From a bacterium D16-50 (GTDB lineage Bacteria; Bacillota; Clostridia; Lachnospirales; Lachnospiraceae), in contig RAZA01000037.1 of the NCBI GenBank assembly GCA_003612485.1, positions 1-36,868 of the forward strand: 36,868 nt of DNA, written 5' to 3'. The notes under the pieces were generated by a model. It was given only the letters and a program-made list of their open reading frames with translations. It was not told where the DNA came from and ran no database searches. Below, piece by piece: positions 16,788-25,255 of the stretch (the stretch's first letter is position 1; every line of letters starts with the position of its first letter). The translations under genes were made by a program, and so were the position numbers.

Positions 16788-18394
16788 ATGGGAGAAACAC
16801 ATAGGATGGATATAGGGGAGAGGAAGGCGGGAAAGAAGCTGCTGGGTCTCCCTGACTGGCTGGACAAGTCTGCCATTTACGGAGGCGTGTTTTGCTTTGC
16901 AGTGGTATTGGCCGTTTTGCTCACAAGCGACAAATGTATAAATCGACTGGCGGACAATCGCGTTCTGACGCTGCTTGCTTTGGCGGTGATGCTGCCGGGA
17001 GGAATTCTGTACGGTGTATCGGTACATAGGGCGGGCAGGAGGTTCAGGAATCCTATTCTTTGGCTGGTTCTGGGGTATGCGCTGCTGTATGCCGCGCAGC
17101 TGTTCTGGGTGAACCAGGTGTATTTTTATACCGGATGGGACGTAGGGGTCATGAAATACCGGGTAGATGGAATCGTTGAGGGCGGCGGCATGGTGGCGCT
17201 GGGAGCCGAGGAGGGATATTCCATCTATCCCAACAATCTGCTGCTTTTTTACATCCAATGTATTCTGGTGAAAATAGGGAAGCTTGTTTCCATGCAGGAT
17301 CCCTATCTTTTGTGCATTTATGTCTCATGTCTCAGTGTGAATGTTTCCTGCTTTTTGGGAAATTTGATTCTCAGGAAATTTACGGAATCCGGCTGTGTGC
17401 GGGGGTATTATACTGTGCTCAGCACAATTGCCGTTCTGTTTTCCCCATGGATCATCATTCCTTACTCCGACACGTATGGGATGTTCTTTGTAATGCTGGG
17501 CATGTGGGGCCTGCTGTGTCTGGATAGGAAATATCTGAAGTGGGTTGTTGTGGCGTTTGCGGCTGTCATTGGCTATTGGATCAAGCCCACCTGCGTTTTT
17601 CCTCTGTTTGCCGCCTACATGACGTATGGCCTGCGGTATCTGGTAGCTGTCAGGGAGCGCTGGAGGGAGCTGCTTGCGCTGGCAGTCAGTACAGTCTGCT
17701 TTTGGGCTGCGGCACAGCTGATCCCCGTATGGATTCAGCACACCTATAGCTTCCGGCTGGATCCCCAGCTGCAGATTCCCTACACACATTATATCATGAT
17801 GGGCCTCAATGAGGAGACCATGGGCGGATACTATGCTGAAGACTTTAATTATTCAATGAGCCAGCCTGATTTTGCCTCCCGAAAGCAGGCGGCTATAGAG
17901 GAAGCGGCTTATAGGGTCAGGACATATGCCAGAGAAGGGAGGCTTGGGGAATTTTTCAAGGAGAAGGCTCTGGTGAATTTTAACGACGGCACCTTTGCAT
18001 GGTGCGATGAAGGAGGGTTTTTCTCAGGGTATATAAAGCATGACAATGCTCTGGCGGACTTGTTTCTGGAGACTATGGTCTATCCCGGATATCTGGGGAA
18101 TGAAGGAAAGTATTTTAGCTTATATAGAACCGTCATGCAGGTAGTATGGCTGTCCATGCTTATAGGAGTCTTGTTTGCAGGGATTGAAATCAAGAAGTTT
18201 GGGGGGGTAAATCCTGTGTGATGATCGTGGTATGCGGGCTCATGGCCTTCGTCATGCTGTTTGAGGCAAGGGCGCGGTATCTGTATCTGTATGCGCCCGT
18301 ATTCCTGATTCTGTCTCTGTGCGGATGGGAATCCCTTTTCCGGTGGGCCGGCAGAAGAGTGTATTTTGTATTCATGAGAAAGAGAGGAGAATAG
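16788..18394 (+). pseudogene. Second GT-C glycosyltransferase, frameshifted at a G7 run near its 3' end
   Basis: Start ATG 16788 with GGAGG at 16772-16776. The frame runs to a stop at 18219-18221 (477 aa) with ~10 membrane helices and the loop GYSIYPNNLLLFYIQ typical of this class. It stops right after KKFGGVNPV. In another frame the DNA continues MIVVCGLMAFVMLFEAR, then ARYLYLYAPVFLILSL, the normal last helix of these enzymes, to a stop at 18392-18394. One extra G in the run 18201-18207 would join both parts into one 535-aa protein. Alternatively the last part is translated separately from ATG 18221, which overlaps the stop (TGATG). This could be inactivation, a phase-variable tract or a sequencing error. 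Confidence 0.75.
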
Positions 18395-18396
18395 AG

Positions 18397-19386
18397 ATGT
18401 ATATTGCGGACGAAAAGAGGTACGACACTATGCGCTACAACCGGTGCGGGAACAGCGGGCTGCTGCTGCCGGCAGTGTCTCTGGGGTTATGGCACAATTT
18501 CGGCTCAGGGGGCAATTTTGACACCATGGAGGCCATGTGCAGGACGGCCTTCGATCAGGGCATCACCCACTTTGATCTGGCCAACAATTACGGCCCGGTG
18601 CCGGGGGCGGCGGAGGAGAATTTCGGGCGCATTCTGAAAAAGAATTTCGGGGAGTACCGCGACGAGCTGGTGATCTCCACCAAGGCGGGATATGGCATGT
18701 GGCCGGGGCCTTACGGAGACTGGGGCAGCAGGAAATATCTGGTGGCCAGTCTGGATCAGAGCCTGAAGCGTATGGGGCTGGATTATGTGGACATCTATTA
18801 TCATCATAGGCCGGATCCCAAGACGCCTCTGGAGGAGACGGCCCGGGCGCTGGACGCCGTCGTCAAAAGCGGCAAGGCCCTCTATGTGGGGATCTCCAAT
18901 TACAATAAGGAGCAGACCATAGCCATTGCGGAGCTGTTTGCCCAGATGGGAACGCCCTTTATCATCAACCAGAGAAAATATTCCATGCTGGATCGGAGCA
19001 TCGAGAAGGATGGGCTGAAGGACTATGCGGCGGCCCACGGCATAGGCATTATCACCTTCTGTCCTCTGGCGCAGGGGCTTCTCACGGATAGGTATCTGCA
19101 CGGAATCCCGGAGGACAGCAGGATCCGCACCGACGGCCGGTTCTTAAACGAGAATGCGGTGACGGAAGAGCTGGTGGAGAAGGTGAGGAAACTGGCGCAG
19201 CTGGCGGCCCGCAGGGGGCAGACGCTGGCCCAGATGGCGCTGGCGTGGATTCTCAGAGACGGAGATATCACCAGCGTGCTCATCGGCGCGTCCCGTCCCT
19301 CCCAGATACTGGACAATGTGGGAATGATCGGAAATACCGCATTTGATCAGGAAGAGCGCAGAGCCATCGACGAGATTCTGGCTTGA
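18397..19386 (+). CDS. Aldo/keto reductase (YghZ / glyceraldehyde-3-phosphate reductase-like)
   Basis: A 329-aa NADPH-dependent reductase. I chose ATG 18397 with AGAGAGGAG just upstream. The catalytic tetrad is visible: Asp60 (THFDLANNY), Tyr65, Lys96 (STKAGYG) and His in YYHHRPDP (136/137). The cofactor end is SVLIGASRPSQILDN. The N-terminus MRYNRCGNSGLLLPAVSLGLWHNFG and the GPVPGAAEENFG loop match the Kv-beta/YghZ branch, which reduces small aldehydes such as methylglyoxal or L-glyceraldehyde 3-phosphate. It starts 2 bp after the end of the glycosyltransferase and may be its operon partner. Confidence 0.88.
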   Translation: MYIADEKRYDTMRYNRCGNSGLLLPAVSLGLWHNFGSGGNFDTMEAMCRTAFDQGITHFDLANNYGPVPGAAEENFGRILKKNFGEYRDELVISTKAGYGMWPGPYGDWGSRKYLVASLDQSLKRMGLDYVDIYYHHRPDPKTPLEETARALDAVVKSGKALYVGISNYNKEQTIAIAELFAQMGTPFIINQRKYSMLDRSIEKDGLKDYAAAHGIGIITFCPLAQGLLTDRYLHGIPEDSRIRTDGRFLNENAVTEELVEKVRKLAQLAARRGQTLAQMALAWILRDGDITSVLIGASRPSQILDNVGMIGNTAFDQEERRAIDEILA

Positions 19387-19416
19387 AAGTGATATGTAAG
19401 GGGCAGGAGGTATGGC

Positions 19417-20036
19417 ATGTTGCATGTGGCGGTCTGCGATGACGAGAGGACAGCCCTGCAGGAGCTTGCGGAGGAGGTTCGCAGGTGGGCCGAGGCGGAG
19501 GGAGAAGCGTGCAGCGTGGAGACCTTTGCCTCGGCGGACGCCTTCTGGTTTGTCTGGGAGGAGAGGAAGGATCTGGAGGTGCTGCTTCTGGACATCGAGA
19601 TGCCGGGCATGGACGGAATGGAGCTGGCTAGGAGGCTGCGTCAGGCGGGGGAGCCCATCGGCATCATTTTTGTGACGGGCAATCCCGATTTTGCCTTGGA
19701 GGGCTATGATCTGGAGGCGGTTTCCTATGTCATGAAGCCTGTCAGGAGGGAGCGGCTTCATGCAGCGCTTAGCCGGGCCAGAGAAAGGATGGCCCGCAGG
19801 GCGGCGGTATTGCTTCCCCTTTCCGGCGGGGAGCTGGAGAGGCTGTATATAGCGGATATCTGCTGTCTGGAGAGCGACGGCCACCCAGCATTGTCTGGAA
19901 GAAGGACGGAACCAAGCTTGTAAGCAAAATGGGTATCCAGCAGCTGGAACAGGAGCTGGAGAATTGTTCGGATGCCTTTTTCAAGCCTCATAGATCTTAT
20001 TTCATCAATCTGCCTTTCCTCTCTGGCAGAATGTGA
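19417..20036 (+). pseudogene. LytTR-family response regulator broken by a 1-nt deletion and a 3' deletion
   Basis: Start ATG 19417 with GGAGG near 19405. The receiver is complete: acidic pair D8/D9, phospho-acceptor Asp59 (LLDIEMPGMDG), Thr87 and Lys107 (VMKPVR). The LytTR DNA-binding domain begins at LYIADICCLESDGH, but in frame it then reads PALSGRRTEPSL and stops at 19923. The other frame gives the expected SIVWKKDGTKLVSKMG, IQQLEQELENCS and PHRSYFINL. One nucleotide added in the C-run 19884-19886 restores it. After YFINL (near 20012) LytTR sequence ends and ABC-transporter sequence begins, so the last ~25 residues are lost too. Confidence 0.8.
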
Positions 20037-20494
20037 CTTCCGGCTATGAGAGAAACGACGAAAAGCTATGGGACAGTCTCACAAGGGCGGGGGCGGCGGA
20101 TTTCGTCAGAGAGCTGCCTCAGGGCATAGACACGATTCTGTCTAAGGATAGGGAGGACGGCGTGGACATCAGCGGCGGGGAGGCCCAGAAGCTGGCGCTG
20201 GCCAGAGCCTTATACAAGGATGCGCCCTTCGTGGTTTTAGACGAACCCACCGCTGCGCTGGATCCCATCAGCGAGGCGCAGGTATATGCCGGCTTTCATG
20301 AGATGGTAAAGGATAAGACCAGCATTTACATTTCCCACCGTATGAGCAGCTGTCGTTTCTGCGATGATATTGTGGTATTTGACGATGGGAGAATAGTGGA
20401 GCGAGGCAGCCATGAGGAGCTTCTGGAAAAAGAGGGGGTATACGCCGGAATGTGGCGTGCACAGGCAAAATATTATGTGGAGGAGCAGGCGTGA
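20013..20494 (+). pseudogene. C-terminal third of an ABC exporter (ATPase domain only)
   Basis: From about 20013 one frame reads WQNVTSGYERNDEKLWDSL and onward as an exporter-type nucleotide-binding domain. It has the signature ISGGEAQKLALARAL, Walker B PFVVLDEPTAALD and the switch His in IYISHRMSS, but no membrane domain, no Walker A and no Q-loop. Such a fragment cannot hydrolyse ATP. GTG 20033 is only a formal start. The lost gene was probably a peptide or bacteriocin-type exporter, often found with LytTR systems, which would fit a deleted quorum-sensing or peptide-secretion locus; that last step is inference. Confidence 0.75.
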
Positions 20495-20506
20495 TGCCTG
20501 CTCTTT
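20483..20506 (+). terminator. Terminator overlapping the stop of the ABC remnant
   Basis: Perfect 8-bp stem gagcaggc (20483-20490) / gcctgctc (20496-20503), 5-nt loop, then TTT. The T-run is short, so strength is uncertain. Confidence 0.55.
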
Positions 20507-20554
20507 AATGTTTGCTAAATAATTGGCGTGTGATAGGCAAATGGCATAGGATGT

Positions 20555-20583
20555 TTGACTTGTGAATACGGGCATGATATAGT
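20555..20583 (+). promoter_or_regulatory. Promoter of the CapA-family gene
   Basis: TTGACT (20555-20560), 17-bp spacer, TATAGT (20578-20583), about 125 bp before the start codon. The long leader in between shows no structure that I recognise. Confidence 0.6.
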
Positions 20584-20707
20584 ATATTTTATGGTGAAGG
20601 AATCGACTTTATTTTTGTGGAAAGCGGGCGCCGGCCCATGGCGGTGGAATGGCCTGCCCCATAAAAAACGGCAGTAAATAGCAGCAGGATATGGAAGGAA
20701 GAGCGAT

Positions 20708-22114
20708 ATGAAAAAAGAGGCTTGGAGAATATATGGGAGAAGCTTGTGCATTCTGGCGGCAGTGCTGCTGACGGCATGCGCTGCCCCTTCGGAGGCAGAA
20801 TCTTCCCGGAATGCGGCGGAGGGCTCCTTGGCGACTGAAGAGGAGGTCTGGCCGGCGTCCGGGACAAGTCAGGGAGAAGTTTTGCCTAGTGGGGAAGATG
20901 GCTCGTCATCGGGTTCCGGTTCGGAGGAAGGGGTCCTGCCTCCAAGCGGGGAAGGCTCCGGGGAGGATGGAGTGCCGGAAGATCTGGGGGGAGCCGCGAA
21001 AGACCGGAAAACGGAAATCACGCTGGTGATGGTGGGAGATATTTTGCTTCATACACCGGTGGCAAAAAGCGGCCTGCTGGCGGAGGGAGGATATGATTTC
21101 AGCGCGGTTTTTGAGGAGATGAAGGAGGAGATCTCAGCTGCGGATCTGGCTTTAGTGAATCAGGAGGTCATCATCGGCGGCGAAGAACTTGGAATCACGG
21201 GGTATCCCGCTTTCAATGCTCCTTATGAGCTTGGGGACGCGCTGGCGGAGGCGGGGTTCGACGTGGTGCTGCACGCCACCAATCACGCTCTGGACAAGGG
21301 GCGGAAAGGGATTTTGAACTGTCTGTCTTTCTGGAGGGAAAACTACCCGGACATTGCCGTTCTGGGCGTTCATGACAGTGGGGAATCGCAGCAGGAGATC
21401 TATGTATACGAGCAGAATGAAATCAAAATCGCCATTCTGAACTATACCTACGGAACCAACGGAATTCCGCTGCCGGAGGGCATGGCCTATGCCGTTGACC
21501 TGCTGGAGAAGGAGCGGGTGGCGGCGGATCTGAAGGCGGCGCAGGAGCTGGCGGACTTTGTGATCGTCTGTCCTCACTGGGGGACGGAATATGTGCTGGA
21601 ATCCACCAAGGCCCAGAGAGACTGGGCGGCCTTTTTTGCAGAAAACGGCGCGGATTTGATTCTGGGCACCCATCCCCATGTGATCGAGGAGATAGCGTGG
21701 GTGCCGGGAGATGACGGCGAGGCCGCTGGAGACGGAAATGTCCAAGGCGCGGGAGGGGCATTGGTGTACTATTCCCTGGGAAATTTTGTCAACTGGACCG
21801 CAGGGACGGGCGCCGGGGTGGCGAACCGAATGGTAGGCGGTATGGCCAAGGTGACGGTGGGCCTGAACGAGACAGGGGAGGCGGTCATTGTGTCCTATGG
21901 CGTGGAGCCGCTGGTCTGCCACGTGGAGCAGGGATTCGGGGGAGTTAAGGTATATCCTCTTTCCCGGTACACAGAGGATCTGGCGGCCCGAAACGAAATT
22001 GTAGGGCAGGATGGGAGCTTTTCGCTGGAATACTGTCAGGAGCTTGTGGAGCAGGTGTTCGGGAAACTGGCGGATGACTGCGTGATACAGAGCATTTCCT
22101 CTATTCAAGATTGA
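20708..22114 (+). CDS. CapA-family lipoprotein (metallophosphatase-like)
   Basis: A 468-aa protein with a lipoprotein signal (Cys24 in LLTACAA) and a ~70-residue Ser/Gly/Glu-rich linker. The PGA_cap domain follows with MVGDILLHTPV (Asp111, His115), ADLALVNQEVIIGG, LHATNHALDKG, VVCPHWGTEY and ILGTHPHVIEE, all metal-site motifs of the calcineurin-like fold. CapA proteins take part in poly-gamma-glutamate capsule work, but most clostridial members are uncharacterised and this locus has no capB or capC. It acts outside the membrane. It stands alone with its own promoter. Confidence 0.87.
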   Translation: MKKEAWRIYGRSLCILAAVLLTACAAPSEAESSRNAAEGSLATEEEVWPASGTSQGEVLPSGEDGSSSGSGSEEGVLPPSGEGSGEDGVPEDLGGAAKDRKTEITLVMVGDILLHTPVAKSGLLAEGGYDFSAVFEEMKEEISAADLALVNQEVIIGGEELGITGYPAFNAPYELGDALAEAGFDVVLHATNHALDKGRKGILNCLSFWRENYPDIAVLGVHDSGESQQEIYVYEQNEIKIAILNYTYGTNGIPLPEGMAYAVDLLEKERVAADLKAAQELADFVIVCPHWGTEYVLESTKAQRDWAAFFAENGADLILGTHPHVIEEIAWVPGDDGEAAGDGNVQGAGGALVYYSLGNFVNWTAGTGAGVANRMVGGMAKVTVGLNETGEAVIVSYGVEPLVCHVEQGFGGVKVYPLSRYTEDLAARNEIVGQDGSFSLEYCQELVEQVFGKLADDCVIQSISSIQD

Positions 22115-22121
22115 GTTTTTG

Positions 22122-22130
22122 TGTTATAAT
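22122..22130 (+). promoter_or_regulatory. Extended -10 element before the protease gene
   Basis: TGTTATAAT, that is TG-n-TATAAT, lies just after the CapA stop codon and ~155 bp before the next start. No good -35 box is needed for extended -10 promoters. Confidence 0.5.
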
Positions 22131-22283
22131 GCATAAGGATTTGTCTTGAGCGGTGGAATCAACTGGCTTATGCAAACAATGGAGCGATATTCGATGGTCG
22201 AAATCAATTGCTGATGGCGGGGAATGGATTGAACCGTTGGTAATCAGGATTGATCCTGCAGCATTGTGGAAGAAGGGCATTTC

Positions 22284-23825
22284 ATGAGGAAACGGAAATT
22301 CAGGGCAGACGGAGGGCATAGAGGCTGGAAGATCGCCGCATTGTTCCTGCTGGCCGTACTGCTTTTGGGAGGAGCCTCGGTCTTTTGGCTGCAAGCCTAT
22401 AAGGTGGCGCCTGCTTTCAGCGAGATGACTTGCGAGTATGGGGAAGCGGTCAGCCGCGATATAGAAGATTATCTTGTGGGCGAAGAATGGTCTGTGCAGC
22501 TGGGGAATCTGGATCTGTCTGAGGTGGACGAAGGACGCACGGGAAGCTATCAGGCAGTAGTGCGTCATGGGGGCTCCCGGTTCGTCTATACGGTCAATAT
22601 TCAGGATACGGTGCCTCCCGAAATTATCTGGAAGGAAGGACAGATTTATCTGCCGCTGGATGACATCTGCACAGTGGATGATGTCATTTGGGGAGTCTCG
22701 GATGCGGATTTGCTTGCGGAGGCATTCTTCTGGCAGGAGGGAGAGGCTCTTGCAGAGATACGCTTTGACAGCGTGGGCTCATATGAGCTTGAGATACTGG
22801 CCAGAGATACTTCGGGGAACGAGACCAGAGGGAAGGTTTCCGTCATCGTGGACACGCCTCCCAAACTTTCAGGAATACGTGACTTTTATGTTGTCACCGG
22901 AAACGTGCCGGATTATCTGCAGTCCATAGAAGCATGGGATGATGTTGACGGGGATTTGTCTGATTACATAGAAGTAGACGATTCCGAGGTGGATCTGGAC
23001 AGGGAAGGCGTATACCAGCTGCGTTATCTGGCGGTGGACAGCTATGGGCTGGAGACCGTGGAGAAGGCGAGGGTGCTGGTTGCCGGGGCGGACGACATAC
23101 AGGAGCTTATAGGATACCGAAGGATAGATTATCGCAAAGACAACATTTTGGGCGCTCCCAATATCTACGACGGGGGAGTTTCCGGCCACGAGGATCTGGA
23201 GGCGGCGCTGGAGTATATGAGGCCTTCCATGGTGCAGCTGTATCATCCCACGGAAAAGGGAGGCTATACCTCAGGATCCGGGTATATCATGGAAATCACC
23301 AAGGACAAAATCTATATCTGCAGCAACTGTCATGTGGTGGACAAGTATGAGGATTGGGAAATTTATTTCTACGATGGAACCATGGCGGAGGGGACGGCGC
23401 TGGGGGTCAGCAAAAAATATGATGTTGGCGTGGTCGTAGTGGATCTGGAGACGGTGCCGGAGAATCTGCTTGACGATTTAATGACAGTACACATTGACAA
23501 GACCTACTGGGATGAGCTGGATGACCAGTCCATTGAGGTGGCTTTGGAGCGTGTGGACAGAGAGGGAGGGCTGATTCACGTCACTGCCGGCAAGCTGGTG
23601 AAGACGAAGCAGAAGTTTGCATGGTATGACAGGCTATACCACACGGAGGTCACAGTGGAATTGGTGCACGGGGACTCCGGTTCCGCCTTGCTGGACGGAT
23701 ACGGCAACCTGATCTGCATGGCATACGGCTTTTCCAGCGATCCTGTGCGGTATTGGTGCGTTCCGCTGGACGGGATACTGAACTGTTATTATGAGATTAC
23801 GGGGCGCATGCCCTATGTGTACTGA
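22284..23825 (+). CDS. Membrane-anchored protein with Ig-like domains and a trypsin-like serine protease domain
   Basis: ATG 22284 (MRKRKFRAD) was preferred over GTG 22266. The 513-aa protein has a short cytoplasmic start, one membrane helix (~16-38, ALFLLAVLLLGGASVFWL), then Ig/HYR-like repeats: VDEGRTGSYQAVVRH, DTVPPEI, DSVGSYELEILARDTSGN, DREGVYQLRYLAVDSYG. The C-terminal half is a chymotrypsin-like fold with a full triad: His350 (SNCHVVDKY), Asp380 (KYDVGVVVVD) and Ser465 (HGDSGSALLDGYG). It is therefore probably an active extracellular endopeptidase or a surface sensor. No PDZ domain is present, unlike HtrA. The combination of HYR-like repeats ahead of the protease is uncommon to my knowledge. 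Confidence 0.8.
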   Translation: MRKRKFRADGGHRGWKIAALFLLAVLLLGGASVFWLQAYKVAPAFSEMTCEYGEAVSRDIEDYLVGEEWSVQLGNLDLSEVDEGRTGSYQAVVRHGGSRFVYTVNIQDTVPPEIIWKEGQIYLPLDDICTVDDVIWGVSDADLLAEAFFWQEGEALAEIRFDSVGSYELEILARDTSGNETRGKVSVIVDTPPKLSGIRDFYVVTGNVPDYLQSIEAWDDVDGDLSDYIEVDDSEVDLDREGVYQLRYLAVDSYGLETVEKARVLVAGADDIQELIGYRRIDYRKDNILGAPNIYDGGVSGHEDLEAALEYMRPSMVQLYHPTEKGGYTSGSGYIMEITKDKIYICSNCHVVDKYEDWEIYFYDGTMAEGTALGVSKKYDVGVVVVDLETVPENLLDDLMTVHIDKTYWDELDDQSIEVALERVDREGGLIHVTAGKLVKTKQKFAWYDRLYHTEVTVELVHGDSGSALLDGYGNLICMAYGFSSDPVRYWCVPLDGILNCYYEITGRMPYVY

Positions 23826-23846
23826 GGGAAAAGGATTTGCACAGAT

Positions 23847-23920
23847 AGAACCGGAAACAGTCTTGCAAAACGGTAGAACCGGAAGCGGTCTCATGGAGAG
23901 ACTGAACCGGAAACAGACAT
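23847..23920 (+). repeat. Three direct repeats with a 28-bp period before the amidohydrolase gene
   Basis: Starts at 23847, 23875 and 23903. Each unit begins agaaccggaaacagtct or a close variant (second: agaaccggaagcggtctc; third: tgaaccggaaacagacat), the rest of the unit diverging. The related string ggaactggaaacag occurs in the folD leader at 25127-25140. Confidence 0.8.
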
Positions 23921-23943
23921 GAACTGGGATAGGAGGCTAAAAT

Positions 23944-25095
23944 ATGTTGCATGTGAAGAACGGAATGATTCACGACGGCATTCATCAGGAGGCGTTCTGT
24001 GCCGACATTCTGGTGGAGGAGGGCAAGATCAAGGCCATCGGAAAGAATTTGGAGGTGCCTGAGGGTGCCGAGACGGTGGACGCGGAAGGGCTTTCGGTGT
24101 ATCCCGGCTTTGTGGAGGCCCACGGGCATATCGGTCTGGACGGCTACGGCATCGGCTATGAGGGAATGGACTATAACGAGATGAACGACATACTCAGTCC
24201 CCAGATGAGAGGCATCGATGGGGTGAAGCCGCTGGATCCTGCCCTTCCCAAGGCGGCGGCAGCCGGCGTGACCTGCGTCTGCGTGGGGCCGGGCAGCGCC
24301 AATGTGCTGGGGGGCACTTTTACCACCATCAAGACCGTGGGCAGAAGGGTGGACGACATGGTAGTGCGTGACGGCGTGGCTATGAAGTGCGCTTTTGGAG
24401 AAAATCCCAAGAGGGTGTACCGGGACAAGAGGGACTCCAGCCGTATGACTACTGCGGCCCTGCTGCGGGAGATTCTGTTCAAGGCCAGAGAATATATGGA
24501 GAAGAAGGAGGCGGCCGGCGACGACTTATCCAAGAGACCCTCCTTTGACATCAAGCTGGAGGCGCTTCTGCCCGTGCTGCGGAGGGAAATTCCTCTGAAG
24601 GCCCATGCCCATGCCGCGGAGGATATTTTCACGGCGCTGCGCATCGCTAAGGAATTCGGCGTGAAGATCACCTTGGAGCATGTGACGGAGGGACATCTGA
24701 TCGTGGAGGAGCTGGCGGAGGAAAACGTGCCGCTGGCGGTGGGACCCACCCTTACCAGCGCGTCCAAGTTCGAGCTGCGCAACAAGAGCTGGACCACGCC
24801 CGGAGTGCTGGCGGCGGCAGGGTGTCAGGTTTCCATCATCACGGATTCTCCGGTGATTCCTCAGGAGTACCTGCCCCTTTGCGCGGGGCTGGCCGTGCAG
24901 GCGGGGATGGATCCCTTTGCAGCGCTGCAGGCCATCACCATCAATCCGGCAAGGCATGCGGGGATCGAGGACAGAGTGGGCTCTCTGGAGGTGGGGAAGG
25001 ATGCGGACATAGTGATTACCGACGGATGTCCCTTTGAAGTGTCCACCAAGGTGAAATATGTGTTCATTGACGGGAAAGAAGTTCCCTGCGCCTGA
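23944..25095 (+). CDS. Metal-dependent amidohydrolase (imidazolonepropionase-like)
   Basis: A 383-aa enzyme of the amidohydrolase superfamily, started at ATG 23944 with AGGAGG upstream. The N-terminal beta-sandwich is followed by PGFVEAHGHIGLDG (metal ligands His60, His62), later KAHAHAAEDI (His221/His223), TLEHVTEG (His246) and IITDSPVIP (Asp301), then the return to the sandwich with NPARHAGIEDRVGSLEVGKDADIVI. It hydrolyses a C-N or similar bond in a small molecule or dipeptide, as in COG1228 enzymes; the substrate cannot be read from sequence. It lies upstream of folD with a 160-bp structured gap. Confidence 0.87.
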   Translation: MLHVKNGMIHDGIHQEAFCADILVEEGKIKAIGKNLEVPEGAETVDAEGLSVYPGFVEAHGHIGLDGYGIGYEGMDYNEMNDILSPQMRGIDGVKPLDPALPKAAAAGVTCVCVGPGSANVLGGTFTTIKTVGRRVDDMVVRDGVAMKCAFGENPKRVYRDKRDSSRMTTAALLREILFKAREYMEKKEAAGDDLSKRPSFDIKLEALLPVLRREIPLKAHAHAAEDIFTALRIAKEFGVKITLEHVTEGHLIVEELAEENVPLAVGPTLTSASKFELRNKSWTTPGVLAAAGCQVSIITDSPVIPQEYLPLCAGLAVQAGMDPFAALQAITINPARHAGIEDRVGSLEVGKDADIVITDGCPFEVSTKVKYVFIDGKEVPCA

Positions 25096-25102
25096 GGCGT
25101 AG

Positions 25103-25251
25103 GGCGGCACTGAACAAAAAGGATGCGGAACTGGAAACAGCATCCGTAGGTTCAGTGCCAGGAAAGATTTGCGGACGTAAGTCAGTACGGCCGGAAATCT
25201 TTCCCGGAGCGGCGGCACTGAACAAAAAGGATGCGGAACTGGAATAGGAGG
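25103..25251 (+). promoter_or_regulatory. folD leader with a 34-bp direct repeat around an inverted copy; candidate RNA switch
   Basis: A perfect 34-bp repeat occurs at 25103-25136 and 25211-25244. Between them lies an inverted copy of its key parts: gcatcc (25140-25145) and gttcagtgcc (25150-25159). Fold 1 pairs ggcactgaac (25106-25115) and ggatgc (25121-25126) with it. Fold 2 pairs it with the second copy (ggcactgaac 25214-25223), enclosing a further perfect 10-bp hairpin, ggaaagattt (25161-25170) / aaatctttcc (25195-25204). The folds exclude each other, and the second copy ends 1 bp before the folD ribosome binding site. No known riboswitch consensus that I recall fits, the THF riboswitch included. 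Confidence 0.5.
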
Positions 25252-25255
25252 TACT

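Noticed and set aside
23847..23920. CRISPR-like array
   Set aside because: Only three imperfect units with no unique spacers of constant length and no cas genes; a plain tandem repeat.
25103..25251. THF riboswitch before folD
   Set aside because: The conserved THF riboswitch core that I remember is absent, and the region is built on a direct repeat instead.
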